The notes under the pieces are model-generated. The model was not told the origin of the DNA and ran no database searches. It worked only from the letters and a program-made list of their open reading frames with translations. Source: a virus. Taken from it: DNA of 53,840 nucleotides. The stretch is from IMG/VR virus record IMGVR_UViG_3300025671_000087, positions 1 to 53,840 of that record; one strand, given 5' to 3'. Positions 42,731 through 50,739 of this stretch are shown one piece after another. Within the stretch, counting starts at the first letter, position 1, and each line of letters begins with the position of its first letter. A program made the translations under genes and the position numbers.

Positions 42731-43577
42731 CGAACACCTCATCAACCTTGGGTTCTTTTTCTACGTGCACCAAGTACTCAATGCCGTATGAGTATTTGAA
42801 CATACGCAGATTGGGCCAACAGATCTTTTTGTATTCACAGAATTGACAGGACTTGTCCAGCTTCGTGTTAGGACTTGCCTTGCTTGCAGGTACTGGTTGA
42901 ATACGATCTGTAGGTAAATCACCTGCAACCAGATCTTTGGCTGCAAGCATCTCTTGTTCTTTGGTCTTCAGGTCTTCAGTAAAGTCATGTACGTCTAGGC
43001 AGATCTCACCACTAACCTTATCAACAGCAAGGAAAGCCCCGTGTGTTTTGTTTGTAACTAGTGGGTCGTCCTTACCTGCATAGACATAGGAACTAAGTTG
43101 GCTAATGTAACCAAACGCATCGTTATCACGGAGTGATCCGTCTTTAAATTTCTTGAAAGCAAAAGGGCTGCAGGACTTAACATCTACAGTCATACCGTCA
43201 ATAACACAGTCACGGTGGCCACGAATACCATGTACGGTCAGCCTATCCTGGGAGCCTTCCATACTGTGACCAGAGGCTGTAACCATAGACAGTATCAGCT
43301 CTTCAATCATGTCCCCGTAGAAGAAACGGAGAAGTAGGTTAGCACTGAGTGGTTCGCCTGTGCCTGGCTTGTTTACCTTGTACCACAACTTACGTTTGCA
43401 CGGTGTGCCTATGGACGAAAGAGATAGATACCCACGAGGCTCTTGTGGCTTACTAAATCTTTTGTTGGCTGACATGGCGATATTGTTTCCTAGAATAGAA
43501 CCTATCGTGCCGTTCCAACCACCCAGTCCATAGATCACGGACTCGATGTCTTCTACTAGTGTATCAATCTTTTTCAT
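42714..43577 (-). CDS. Cas4/RecB-like exonuclease with iron-sulfur cysteines
   Basis: 287 aa. Catalytic-type residues: GHRDCVIDG (D123), VDVK (D132, K134) and Q160 in ISQLSSY. C60 plus C244, C247 and C253 (CQFCEYKKIC) are spaced like the 4Fe-4S ligands of Cas4/AddB nucleases. It probably degrades host DNA or processes ends in recombination, filling the role of T7 gp6. A UUCG hairpin lies just before its start. Confidence 0.8.
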   Translation of the reverse strand: MKKIDTLVEDIESVIYGLGGWNGTIGSILGNNIAMSANKRFSKPQEPRGYLSLSSIGTPCKRKLWYKVNKPGTGEPLSANLLLRFFYGDMIEELILSMVTASGHSMEGSQDRLTVHGIRGHRDCVIDGMTVDVKSCSPFAFKKFKDGSLRDNDAFGYISQLSSYVYAGKDDPLVTNKTHGAFLAVDKVSGEICLDVHDFTEDLKTKEQEMLAAKDLVAGDLPTDRIQPVPASKASPNTKLDKSCQFCEYKKICWPNLRMFKYSYGIEYLVHVEKEPKVDEVFDDTGS

Positions 43578-43595
43578 ATTATATCCTTAAAGTTA

Positions 43596-43615
43596 TGGCC
43601 CCCCGAAGGGGGCCA
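43596..43615 (-). other. UUCG-tetraloop hairpin between SSB and exonuclease genes
   Basis: In the leftward transcript TGGCCCCC (43615-43608) and GGGGGCCA (43603-43596) form a perfect 8-bp stem closed by C(UUCG)G. There is no T tract on that side, so it is more likely an mRNA stability or processing element than a terminator. Confidence 0.6.
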
Positions 43616-43635
43616 CTAGTTGTTTTTGGAGGAGG

Positions 43636-44136
43636 TTAAAACAACACTTCGCCTTCTTGTTTAGCTGCAGTGGGTGGCGAAGTAGTTTCCCCTGCAGTAT
43701 CCCTGACATAATCTACCTTATCAAGCACAATAACTTTATCAAGCCGTGTGCCGACAATAGCAGGTCGGCTAGTGTCATAGACGGACAGCTCCACTTCTAC
43801 TGTAGATCCATTACCAATAGAGCCATCGGTATCAAGGTCGTAAGGGCTGCCATCAGCCCAAGTAACAATAGGCGCACCACTGTCCCAATCCCTTCCTGTA
43901 TCATACTTACGGATAAACTTAACCTTAGTCCCACGTCCTTGAGGGTCAGCTGACCCCTTCTTCATAGAACGTGATGCCTTTAGTGCAGTTAGGTTGTCAT
44001 CATCCATGATAACATCAATTGTGCAAGCGCCGTCATGATCCCTGTACACACCATCAAAACCTTCCATGTCACGGTTTTGTGGAAATACTTTTGCCCATTC
44101 AGCAATGCCTGATACTTTTACTTTACGTGTAGCCAT
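43636..44136 (-). CDS. Single-stranded DNA-binding protein, gp2.5-like
   Basis: 166 aa from ATG 44136, which has GGAGGG upstream; the longer frame to 44208 is within polymerase coding and unlikely to be used. Beta-rich OB-type core (IDVIMDDDNLTALKASRSMKKG, GTKVKFIRKYDTG) and a C-terminal EGEVLF tail, acidic with a final Phe as in T7 gp2.5, where it contacts the polymerase and helicase. Both those partners are encoded just upstream. Confidence 0.78.
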   Translation of the reverse strand: MATRKVKVSGIAEWAKVFPQNRDMEGFDGVYRDHDGACTIDVIMDDDNLTALKASRSMKKGSADPQGRGTKVKFIRKYDTGRDWDSGAPIVTWADGSPYDLDTDGSIGNGSTVEVELSVYDTSRPAIVGTRLDKVIVLDKVDYVRDTAGETTSPPTAAKQEGEVLF

Positions 44137-44152
44137 TTGGCCCTCCATTACG

Positions 44153-46000
44153 TTAGTGTACTTCACTATACTTATGACCATATTGTACGTCAATACCCAA
44201 GTCAACATTTAATTTAAGCTCTTGATTAAGTTTTTCAATAGCCCAGGTCAATGTTTTTGTATGCTCATCCTGCTCTCCTTCCTTAACAAGGTTAATAGAT
44301 TCATCATGAAACTGACCTATGATATTAGGTCTGCGTGATCTGTAGTAAGCAACCCACTTATCAAAGCAATAGGCTCCGGTGGATTGATTGAGTGTAGAGA
44401 ATACATCCTTCTCATAACGGAGTGAATGCCAGAAACCACTGACAGGGTTTTGTACCCACATCTCTCCGTTGATCTGTCTGACCTTCTGATCCTCAGCAAA
44501 TGCTTTGACAGACCAATTACGTTCCCAGTATGCATCCAAGATAGATTGTGCATGAGGGACAGCCATGCCAGTAGTACGGGACAACTTAGCTGCACCAACT
44601 CCGTAAGTAGCAGAATAGTTAACTACCTTGTAGTTCTTGCGTAGTGCCTTCAACTCTGGACGTTGACCTTGGTTATAAGAATCAATGTCAGACTGTTTGA
44701 TAGCACCTGCATGTTTAGCCAAGTCAAGGTGTGGATCAAAACCTTCTTGAGACATCTCTTGCACATAGTCAGGATCGTAAGGGTGCATGTAGTGCCTCTT
44801 GGTTGTATCTTCAAGGGATGTCATATCAGCACCGCAGAGGACGTAACCCTCTGGAGCAATCAAGCAACCACGTACTTCTTTGCCCCACGGCCTGTCTACC
44901 CCAGGAAGGTTGACTAGTGGTTTCTTGTGTTTGAAACGGAGAGTGTTGGTAAGTCCAGAAATTTCTGCTTTAACATAGCCACCTTGTTCACATTCGAGAA
45001 ATGCTTCGAAGATCTTAAGTCTATGCTGCAGGACGGTCAGACCTCCAAGAACTTCAACAGCAGGGTTGTTCTCTGCTATCAGTTTTACTGAGTCGGTCAG
45101 CTCTCCATCTTTACGTACTTGAGGTATCTTCTTCTCTTCGCCAGTCTCCTTGTTTCTATCGTATTTAAATGTGCAAGGCTCCCAACCCATAGAGTATAGC
45201 CAGTCCTTGACCTGATCAGTAGAGTTTGGATTAGGTTCATTCCAACCCTTGATAACCTCTACCTCACCGTCAAAGTGTGGTGGTAGGCTCTGCTCTTTAA
45301 GGAGATCAAACCAACGTTGACCATGAGCCGATGCTGTACCGTCCTTACGGAAACAGTTCTTTGGCTTAGTCTTCTTTGAAGTGACCTTACGTTTGGGCAT
45401 GACTGCACTTAGCTCAGATTCCTTATGAGACTTCTGCTTGGTGATGTCGTCTACACATCTCTGTGCAAGATCTACATCTAGCTTCCATCCAAGGCTCTCA
45501 GCTGTTGCAGCACAGTTCATCTTAAACTCCAGATACCGGAAGAACCGATCCAGATTTGACTTGTCCTTGTAGATGAACATAAATCTCTTTAGAAGATTTT
45601 GCCACAAGCACCAATTGATTTTTACATCCTCTGTACATCTGTGTGTATACTCCTCAAGGGTTAAGTTTTCCCAGTCATCAATCTTAGGTTTAGGAATACC
45701 GAAATCCTCACCAAAAGAATCAAGACCATGTTTTGACCTATCGTAATTTAATACCCAAGACATTGGCAGTGTGTCAAAGAGACGTGCTGTCACCTTGATA
45801 CCCAAGATCTTTTCTACAAGTGGTACATCATACCTGATAATGTTGTGACCAATCAGACCTGGCTGATTGAGTAGGAGATCACGCATAGCAGAGTAATCAT
45901 GCAAACTGTGGTAAGTTTTACCATCATGGGTATAGGATAAGCAGTGTATCTTTGTAGCCTGATCAAGTAGTCCGTCAGCTTCTACATCAAATACAATCAT
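44153..46000 (-). CDS. polA: DNA polymerase I (family A, T7-like)
   Basis: 615 aa. Exonuclease: D5/E7 (FDVEADG), GHNIIRYD (N53, D58), D125 in TEDV. Polymerase: motif A D392 (CGADMTSLED), O-helix R454, K458, Y462, Y466 (RKNYKVVNYSATYG), motif C H565-D566-E567 (GQFHDES). Y462 aligns with E. coli Phe762. Motif A is divergent from the usual DYSQIELR but keeps D and E. No DnaJ-type insert. Overlaps the helicase stop by 4 nt. Confidence 0.93.
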   Translation of the reverse strand: MIVFDVEADGLLDQATKIHCLSYTHDGKTYHSLHDYSAMRDLLLNQPGLIGHNIIRYDVPLVEKILGIKVTARLFDTLPMSWVLNYDRSKHGLDSFGEDFGIPKPKIDDWENLTLEEYTHRCTEDVKINWCLWQNLLKRFMFIYKDKSNLDRFFRYLEFKMNCAATAESLGWKLDVDLAQRCVDDITKQKSHKESELSAVMPKRKVTSKKTKPKNCFRKDGTASAHGQRWFDLLKEQSLPPHFDGEVEVIKGWNEPNPNSTDQVKDWLYSMGWEPCTFKYDRNKETGEEKKIPQVRKDGELTDSVKLIAENNPAVEVLGGLTVLQHRLKIFEAFLECEQGGYVKAEISGLTNTLRFKHKKPLVNLPGVDRPWGKEVRGCLIAPEGYVLCGADMTSLEDTTKRHYMHPYDPDYVQEMSQEGFDPHLDLAKHAGAIKQSDIDSYNQGQRPELKALRKNYKVVNYSATYGVGAAKLSRTTGMAVPHAQSILDAYWERNWSVKAFAEDQKVRQINGEMWVQNPVSGFWHSLRYEKDVFSTLNQSTGAYCFDKWVAYYRSRRPNIIGQFHDESINLVKEGEQDEHTKTLTWAIEKLNQELKLNVDLGIDVQYGHKYSEVH

Positions 46001-47607
46001 GCTGCTATCTCACCCCTATCATACGGTACATCTTCACTGAGGATCGTTGTCTCTGGATCGTAGTAGACTGAACCTGCTTTGCCCAATTTAGCAAATGGCC
46101 TGTTCTTGTCAACAATAAATTCAGTTGTGTTCTGAAGTATCTCGTCCTCGGAATCAGTGTCTCGTTCGATCTTTATACAGATGATAGCCTCTTCTTCAAG
46201 AGATGCAGCATACTTTGTACGTCCGTCATCGTTAACCTGTGAGATAAATACCACACCAATGTTTAACTCTTTGGCAAGCTGGGCCATACGTGAACCTAGT
46301 GTGGTCAGTGTACTGGTAGCACCATCAACACCAGAGCTGGACAGATAAGCCAGACGTTGAACGTGGTCAACGAAAACGAAGTTAGCACCGAAGGATGTAA
46401 CAGCCATGCGAGTGTAGTCGAGCAACGTAAGTGGGTTGTCGTGAGACTGCATCTCAAAGATGATTGTCCTGTTGTTCTCAGAGTCGGCAATCTTATTAGC
46501 TGCTGCCTCTACATCATCAAGAGTGTAACCATTACGTTCGGCATCCTCTCTTGTACGAACATTGGAACCAAGCTCGTAGGTAGCCATAGCACGTAGTGTA
46601 GTGGACTTCATCTCCTCCATGTGTAGGAGTGCAACCTTTACACCCTCGTTCTGTAGAAGACCCGTCTCAAAGTAACGGATCACCTCAGTCTTACCAGTAC
46701 CACGGGGAGCCTTGATAAAGGTTAGTCCCCCCTTGACCATGCCACGGATCTTTTCATCGAGACCTGAGTGACCAGTAGGTACATACTCGTAAGGATTCTC
46801 TGTACGTAAAGCACTAGAAAAATCCTCACTAGAACAGAAGAAGTTCTCTGGGCTGTACCGCATGGGCTTCTTAGCTGCCCACATCAAGTCCTTACCATCA
46901 CCAGCCTGTAAGAAGTCATTGGCATCTTTGTGCTTGGACATAGGTACGTAGAAAAACTTATCGGGGAATGCCTGGTATAACTTGTCTGCTGCCCTACGCC
47001 CTGCAGGATCGAGTTCACCTGCGTAGATGATCTCTTTGAATGACGACAGATAGAGGTGGTTGTGGGCTATGAACTTTTCGCCAATGCTTGCACTGGGTAG
47101 AGACTTAACGGGAAAAGTCTTGCCGAGTATCTGATACAGAGAGGCCGCATCAAACTCACCTTCAGTGAGATAGATTCGTTGGCTTGTCCCTGCATTGAAC
47201 TCAGGGCCAAACAGGTGGTTCATACCCAATCCACGATCCTTTGTCCAGGTCTTAGACTTGTCATCGACTAGCCTGTACTTGACTGTGTGTGGGTACTTGT
47301 AGGCATAACGGACAGGTCGTCCGTCTTCGCCTTGCTGTATGGCAATGCCATATAGTTCGGACACGTCAGCATCTAAGCCTCGTATGCCCTCATGTGTCTG
47401 AGACACAATAGGTATATCCATAGGGTTTCTCCTCTCCTTCAATGGATACTCGGAATTAACCCATTCGAAAACATCTGGCATGTCTCGCATTGGGTAAGCC
47501 CTCGAACAAGAATGGCAGTGGCCGAAGCCATCGTCATTCCAATTAAATGCATCACTTGATCCGCAGTCTTGATACGGACAAGCTAAGTGTGGGTTGTCAT
47601 TGTTTGC
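45997..47607 (-). CDS. Primase-helicase (T7 gp4-like)
   Basis: 536 aa from GTG 47607, chosen for TGGAGG 9 nt upstream; the frame reaches back to 47658 but without a good start. Zinc finger C11, C16, C32, C35; TOPRIM acid residues E150 (TEGEFDAAS) and D201 (GELDPAG); Walker A APRGTGKT (301-308); Walker B-like FVFVDHVQRL. It unwinds DNA and lays primers for the polymerase. Overlaps the preceding gene by 11 nt. Confidence 0.92.
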   Translation of the reverse strand, partial: ANNDNPHLACPYQDCGSSDAFNWNDDGFGHCHSCSRAYPMRDMPDVFEWVNSEYPLKERRNPMDIPIVSQTHEGIRGLDADVSELYGIAIQQGEDGRPVRYAYKYPHTVKYRLVDDKSKTWTKDRGLGMNHLFGPEFNAGTSQRIYLTEGEFDAASLYQILGKTFPVKSLPSASIGEKFIAHNHLYLSSFKEIIYAGELDPAGRRAADKLYQAFPDKFFYVPMSKHKDANDFLQAGDGKDLMWAAKKPMRYSPENFFCSSEDFSSALRTENPYEYVPTGHSGLDEKIRGMVKGGLTFIKAPRGTGKTEVIRYFETGLLQNEGVKVALLHMEEMKSTTLRAMATYELGSNVRTREDAERNGYTLDDVEAAANKIADSENNRTIIFEMQSHDNPLTLLDYTRMAVTSFGANFVFVDHVQRLAYLSSSGVDGATSTLTTLGSRMAQLAKELNIGVVFISQVNDDGRTKYAASLEEEAIICIKIERDTDSEDEILQNTTEFIVDKNRPFAKLGKAGSVYYDPETTILSEDVPYDRGEIAA

Positions 47608-47839
47608 CACTTTTAACCTCCAGTCCAAATAACCCTTCTGGGCTATCCATTGCAGCATACAGATCTACGAGCTGTTGTAAAGACATTGCGATGACAGAAT
47701 TTTTCTGTGTGCTCTCATTAAATTGCAGAATAAAAACTTCTCCCTCATCACCTATTACAACCTCTACATCTTCATGCCTATCCTGTTCATCGAGTGTTCG
47801 GATAAGGGCATAGTCATATTCAAGTTCTACAGTAAACAT
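47597..47839 (-). CDS. Small acidic hypothetical upstream of helicase
   Basis: 80 aa, acidic, beginning MFTVELEYDYALIRTLDEQD; beta-alpha pattern. No recognised domain. Its final codons contain the helicase ribosome site, so translation is coupled. Confidence 0.6.
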   Translation of the reverse strand: MFTVELEYDYALIRTLDEQDRHEDVEVVIGDEGEVFILQFNESTQKNSVIAMSLQQLVDLYAAMDSPEGLFGLEVKSGKQ

Positions 47840-48058
47840 TTACTCCCTCTGTCCCTTCAACACTTGTTCATACTTGAAGAACAACTGTTCAAACTTCCAC
47901 TGGTACAGCTGTTGCATACCCATCAAGGTATTCATCATCTCATCTTGTGTAGGCTCACGTTCACCGTCACCGATCTGTCTGAAGACAACCTGAAGGTCAT
48001 CACAGACATGCCAACAGTCCATGATCATTGGCTCTAAGTCATACAGTTTAGTCATCAT
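47840..48058 (-). CDS. Small helical hypothetical
   Basis: 72 aa, helical with many Met/Gln/Glu ([21 protein letters not shown]). No motif. It abuts the next gene and overlaps the upstream one by 11 nt. Confidence 0.6.
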   Translation of the reverse strand: MMTKLYDLEPMIMDCWHVCDDLQVVFRQIGDGEREPTQDEMMNTLMGMQQLYQWKFEQLFFKYEQVLKGQRE

Positions 48059-48203
48059 TCACCTCCTTGTTATGCTTACGTAATCGTTTATTGTAAGCAC
48101 GTTTGATCTTCTTTACTTGACCTGCTTTCCATAGGTAAAACTTACGTGCTTTAGTGAGAGCATCATACTCATCACCGCCCTTCATTGGTATACGCTTAGT
48201 CAT
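48048..48203 (-). CDS. Small basic hypothetical (51 aa)
   Basis: From ATG 48203; the reading frame is open upstream to 48341, but that part is taken by the better-supported zinc-ribbon gene 48226-48360. Basic, ending [18 protein letters not shown]; nucleic-acid binding possible. The start site is uncertain. Confidence 0.45.
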   Translation of the reverse strand: MTKRIPMKGGDEYDALTKARKFYLWKAGQVKKIKRAYNKRLRKHNKEVNDD

Positions 48204-48225
48204 CTTCGCCGCTAACTGTTTATCA

Positions 48226-48360
48226 TTACTCTTCCTCCAGACAGAAGCCACACCATGTGTCCTTGCTTGCATTACCACAGCTGACACATTTGCGCCACTT
48301 ATTCTTTTCATCACGTTCTTGGGATGCCTTACGTTCTTCATCTCTCATTGGTCTTATCAT
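48226..48360 (-). CDS. Small zinc-ribbon protein (44 aa)
   Basis: ATG 48360 with GGGAG 7 nt upstream. The N-terminal half is a charged helix (RDEERKASQERDEKNKWRK), then CVSC and CGFC, two CxxC pairs 8 residues apart, the simplest zinc ribbon. Probably a DNA/RNA or protein contact factor. Confidence 0.65.
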   Translation of the reverse strand: MIRPMRDEERKASQERDEKNKWRKCVSCGNASKDTWCGFCLEEE

Positions 48361-48508
48361 TGTCTGTCTCCCAGTATAGACCTGTCTTAATCAGGGACAC
48401 AAAGCCCACGTTAAAGATGGCTCCAAATGTCTCTGAGTCACACTCAACCTGTAGTGTGGCACTGCCATCCTCATGCTCAGTTATTTCTGTCACCTTTACT
48501 TCACTCAT
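48338..48508 (-). CDS. Small acidic hypothetical (56 aa)
   Basis: Starts at ATG 48508, the last of three consecutive in-frame ATGs (48514, 48511, 48508), right at the ThyX stop; ends at TGA 48338. Contains SEVKVTEITEHEDGSATLQV and FNVGFVSLIKTGLYW. Similar small proteins are common in phages; no function known. Confidence 0.6.
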   Translation of the reverse strand: MSEVKVTEITEHEDGSATLQVECDSETFGAIFNVGFVSLIKTGLYWETDNDKTNER

Positions 48509-49169
48509 CATCATACATCCTCAATGCTTCCCAAGAGTTGGGGTAAATGTCCATCATATAGTCCTCAATCTCTTGAGCCACTAGCCTCGTCTCATACTGA
48601 GTATCATCCTTGAGACGTAGGCCACACATCTTAGCAAAGGCAAACAGAGAACCTGACCAGTACCACTCAGTCATCATAGACTGTGGCAGTACCATACGTG
48701 CTTGCTCTGGGCATACACCCCTGTCAAGCAAGCTGTTGTATAGAGTTTTACTAGCTAAACTAACGTCACCTATTTTACCAACATCTACCACGCCATCACT
48801 GCCTTGCTTCTTATCATCACTACGCCCACGCCATACGTCAGGCTGGTAGAACTCAGGTTCATCATCGACGTACCTACGGCTGATCTCATTCCAAGGCATG
48901 TACTCATGCTTGACCAGCTGACGTGCTACAAAGATCGGTGCCTTGACGTGGAAGGTAGCAAAGGCGTGATTGAACGGGGACTTGTGCTTGTGCTTTGCAA
49001 GATACCTGATCAGCCTCACATCGTTGTCGTGCAGTACAGGCACCATGACGGGGTCATCACCTATGCCTACCTCACCTAGTGCTTCACTCTTCTTACCGAA
49101 GCTAACCCTTGCAGAGTTGACCACGGATAGGTCTGACCCCATGTGGTCTACGTATGTTACCTCAATCAT
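48501..49169 (-). CDS. thyX: Flavin-dependent thymidylate synthase
   Basis: 222 aa. The ThyX signature RHR(X)7S appears as K87-H88-E89 ... S97 in VARQLVKHEYMPWNEISRRY; the preceding R83 and the following SRRY are kept. LPQSMMTEWYWSGSLFAFA is the usual C-terminal substrate region. It makes dTMP from dUMP. The changed RHR core is shared with some other phages as I remember, so activity is plausible. Confidence 0.88.
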   Translation of the reverse strand: MIEVTYVDHMGSDLSVVNSARVSFGKKSEALGEVGIGDDPVMVPVLHDNDVRLIRYLAKHKHKSPFNHAFATFHVKAPIFVARQLVKHEYMPWNEISRRYVDDEPEFYQPDVWRGRSDDKKQGSDGVVDVGKIGDVSLASKTLYNSLLDRGVCPEQARMVLPQSMMTEWYWSGSLFAFAKMCGLRLKDDTQYETRLVAQEIEDYMMDIYPNSWEALRMYDDE

Positions 49170-49440
49170 CTAACATTTCCTTTACAAATTCTTTTGCCTC
49201 TTCAAGATCTTCAAAATGCTGTCTAGTATTACCAACTAACCATTTTATTTTTTGTTCGTCAGGATCCCAAAGCTGCTGAACATATATCAGACGGTGCTTC
49301 GATGGTGAGTACGCAATGTAAGACCTATCTACACCTTTAACACCTCTATGAAGTTTATTAGTCCACCAGATGCCTTCGTGTGGCTGTGCCTTTGACCACT
49401 TAGCCGCACTGTGACCTACTACTTTTGATGCAGGTATCAT
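49162..49440 (-). CDS. Hypothetical protein (92 aa)
   Basis: ATG 49440 follows GGAGGT by 8 nt, so it is preferred over the longer frame to 49521, which overlaps the small membrane-type gene. Contains GIWWTNKLHRGVKG and a Trp-rich KIKWLVGNTRQHFEDLEEAKEFV end. Beta-alpha fold likely; unknown. Confidence 0.6.
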   Translation of the reverse strand: MIPASKVVGHSAAKWSKAQPHEGIWWTNKLHRGVKGVDRSYIAYSPSKHRLIYVQQLWDPDEQKIKWLVGNTRQHFEDLEEAKEFVKEMLDD

Positions 49441-49607
49441 TTTACGTTCACCTCCAGGCATAAAACTTTTTGATTGTTGTTGTTTACAAGAACCCCAGCC
49501 TTTTGTAGAGACTGTTGGCATTCTTCCTGAGTAGAAAAGCTGCCGATCTGAAAGTAATCAACACCTGTTCCAGCTATTATTTGTACCCATATAGATACCC
49601 ATATCAT
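49437..49607 (-). CDS. Small protein with hydrophobic N-terminus (56 aa)
   Basis: ATG 49607 overlaps the integrase stop and its stop overlaps the next start (ATGA). MIWVSIWVQIIAGTG is a hydrophobic or signal-like start; DYFQIGSFSTQEECQQSLQKAGVLV...VLCLEV follows with two cysteines. Similar signal-bearing small proteins occur in cyanophages as I recall. Exact overlaps on both sides support it. Confidence 0.65.
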   Translation of the reverse strand: MIWVSIWVQIIAGTGVDYFQIGSFSTQEECQQSLQKAGVLVNNNNQKVLCLEVNVK

Positions 49608-50488
49608 ACTCTTTGTCTCCTATCTAATGCAGACTTTGCGGTTTTTAAACTAAACTTGTTGTACGGATTTAAACTTTGTACATGCTTATGACCTGATACA
49701 GATTGAATTGCAAGATGGTCTACACCACTCTCGATCATCTGCACAATGGCGGTCTTTCTTAAGTCACCCACTCGGAGGTCATCAGGAAGCCCTGCAGCAG
49801 CCTTAACGTCTGTAAGCAGTGTTGTCATCTGAACAATCGTTAGAGGCCTGTAGGCACTGTCCTGTGGCCTGTGGTGAGGTACTACGTAGGGCTGGAAGTC
49901 CCAGTCCTCTTTCTGCTGTTTGAGCATCGTGAGTAAGTTGTCTGGAATAGGTAGCTCAACAGTTGCACCTCGTTTGCTTTGAGTGATTGTCACTACCTCA
50001 TTCTCAAGGTCAACTTGATCCCATTGCAAGTTGCGTATGTCTATGGGTCTCTGCCCCCATTCATAACACATCAAGATAATCAGCCCAAGGTTTCTCCAGT
50101 CGAAGTTTTGGAATGCTGCGTCGAGGCATGATAGTACTTGGTCGTGCGTCCAGATAACTGAACGTGGCTCACTTGTACGTTTCCGTACTCGTGACATAGG
50201 ATTGGTAGGCATCTTCTCCATCGTGATCAGATAGTTCATCAGGACGGAGAATATACGTGCCTTGTGGTTTGCATTGGATGTAGATGTCTCCATCTCCCAC
50301 GTATCGTATATCTCCGTGCAAAGTGGGACGTTAAGATTCTTGATGGAGATATTACCCAGAGTCCTACCACCTACGGACATACGACAGAAAGAATGTAGTG
50401 CCGACTCGTAACCTTTTTGAGAGGATGCTGCCAGTGATGCAAACTGCCGTGTGTGTAGGTATTCATCTACTGCTGTTCTAAATCTCAT
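49604..50488 (-). CDS. int: Tyrosine recombinase / integrase
   Basis: 294 aa from ATG 50488 with AGGAA upstream (a TTG at 50512 is possible). Core-binding domain about 1-105 and catalytic domain after. R147 (GQRP), K173 (SKRG), R244 (GDLRKTA), H267 (SGHK) and Y276 (NPYNKF) are in place; the usual His of the HxxR box is Gly241. Translationally coupled to the ThyX-region genes and lying 61 bp from tRNA-Arg. Confidence 0.85.
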   Translation of the reverse strand: MRFRTAVDEYLHTRQFASLAASSQKGYESALHSFCRMSVGGRTLGNISIKNLNVPLCTEIYDTWEMETSTSNANHKARIFSVLMNYLITMEKMPTNPMSRVRKRTSEPRSVIWTHDQVLSCLDAAFQNFDWRNLGLIILMCYEWGQRPIDIRNLQWDQVDLENEVVTITQSKRGATVELPIPDNLLTMLKQQKEDWDFQPYVVPHHRPQDSAYRPLTIVQMTTLLTDVKAAAGLPDDLRVGDLRKTAIVQMIESGVDHLAIQSVSGHKHVQSLNPYNKFSLKTAKSALDRRQRV

Positions 50489-50548
50489 ATCTTTCCTAAC
50501 CAGTGTGTACAATCGTCATGTGGATCGTCCATGTTAGCCTCCATAGAT

Positions 50549-50625
50549 TGGCCCACCCTGCAGGACTCGAACCTGCAACCTACTGCTTAGAAGGCAGTTG
50601 CTCTATCCAGTTGAGCTAAGGGTGG
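50549..50625 (-). tRNA. tRNA-Arg(TCT), 3' CCA encoded
   Basis: 77 nt. Acceptor CCACCCT/AGGGTGG, D stem GCTC/GAGC, anticodon stem ACTGC/GCAGT with loop CTTCTAA (anticodon TCT), T stem GCAGG/CCTGC with TTCGAGT loop, discriminator G and CCA. All stems pair perfectly, so it looks functional. It reads AGA/AGG, which are frequent in this phage. Its place beside the integrase also makes its 3' half a candidate att core. Confidence 0.95.
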
Positions 50626-50635
50626 TGAACCTATA

Positions 50636-50692
50636 GTTATACTTAAAGTATCTATTATTACTATAATAATAATTATTACAGTAACTTTAAGT
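50636..50692 (-). promoter_or_regulatory. tRNA promoter element with ACTTTAAGT sites
   Basis: Leftward TATAACTATAGG starts at 50641, with -10 TATAAC (50641-50636) 10 nt before the tRNA; no good -35 is seen, so an activator may be needed. ACTTTAAGT copies lie at 50641-50649 and 50684-50692, the latter in a 15-bp palindrome GTAACTTTAAGTTAC. Confidence 0.5.
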
Positions 50693-50739
50693 TACCTTAA
50701 GTATTATAAAATAGACACTTTATTTCGTATGTCAAGGGG
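50693..50739 (-). promoter_or_regulatory. Second copy of the ACCCCTTGAC...ATAATACTTAA promoter element
   Basis: Leftward -35 TTGACA (50735-50730) and TATAAT (50708-50703), but 21 bp apart, longer than optimal. The ACCCCTTGAC and ATAATACTTAA blocks match those of the rightward promoter at 1769-1809. Would drive tRNA and integrase. Confidence 0.5.

Noticed and set aside
43596-43620. Intrinsic terminator reading rightward (hairpin then GTTTTTGG)
   Set aside because: No rightward gene lies upstream in this arm and the T run is displaced; the UUCG loop forms on the leftward transcript.
44137-44208. Longer N-terminus for the ssDNA-binding protein
   Set aside because: Lies within the polymerase 3' end, and ATG 44136 has a strong Shine-Dalgarno.
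48204-48341. Upstream extension of the basic protein gene at 48048
   Set aside because: Occupies the same bases as the zinc-ribbon gene 48226-48360, which has a better ribosome site and a clear motif.
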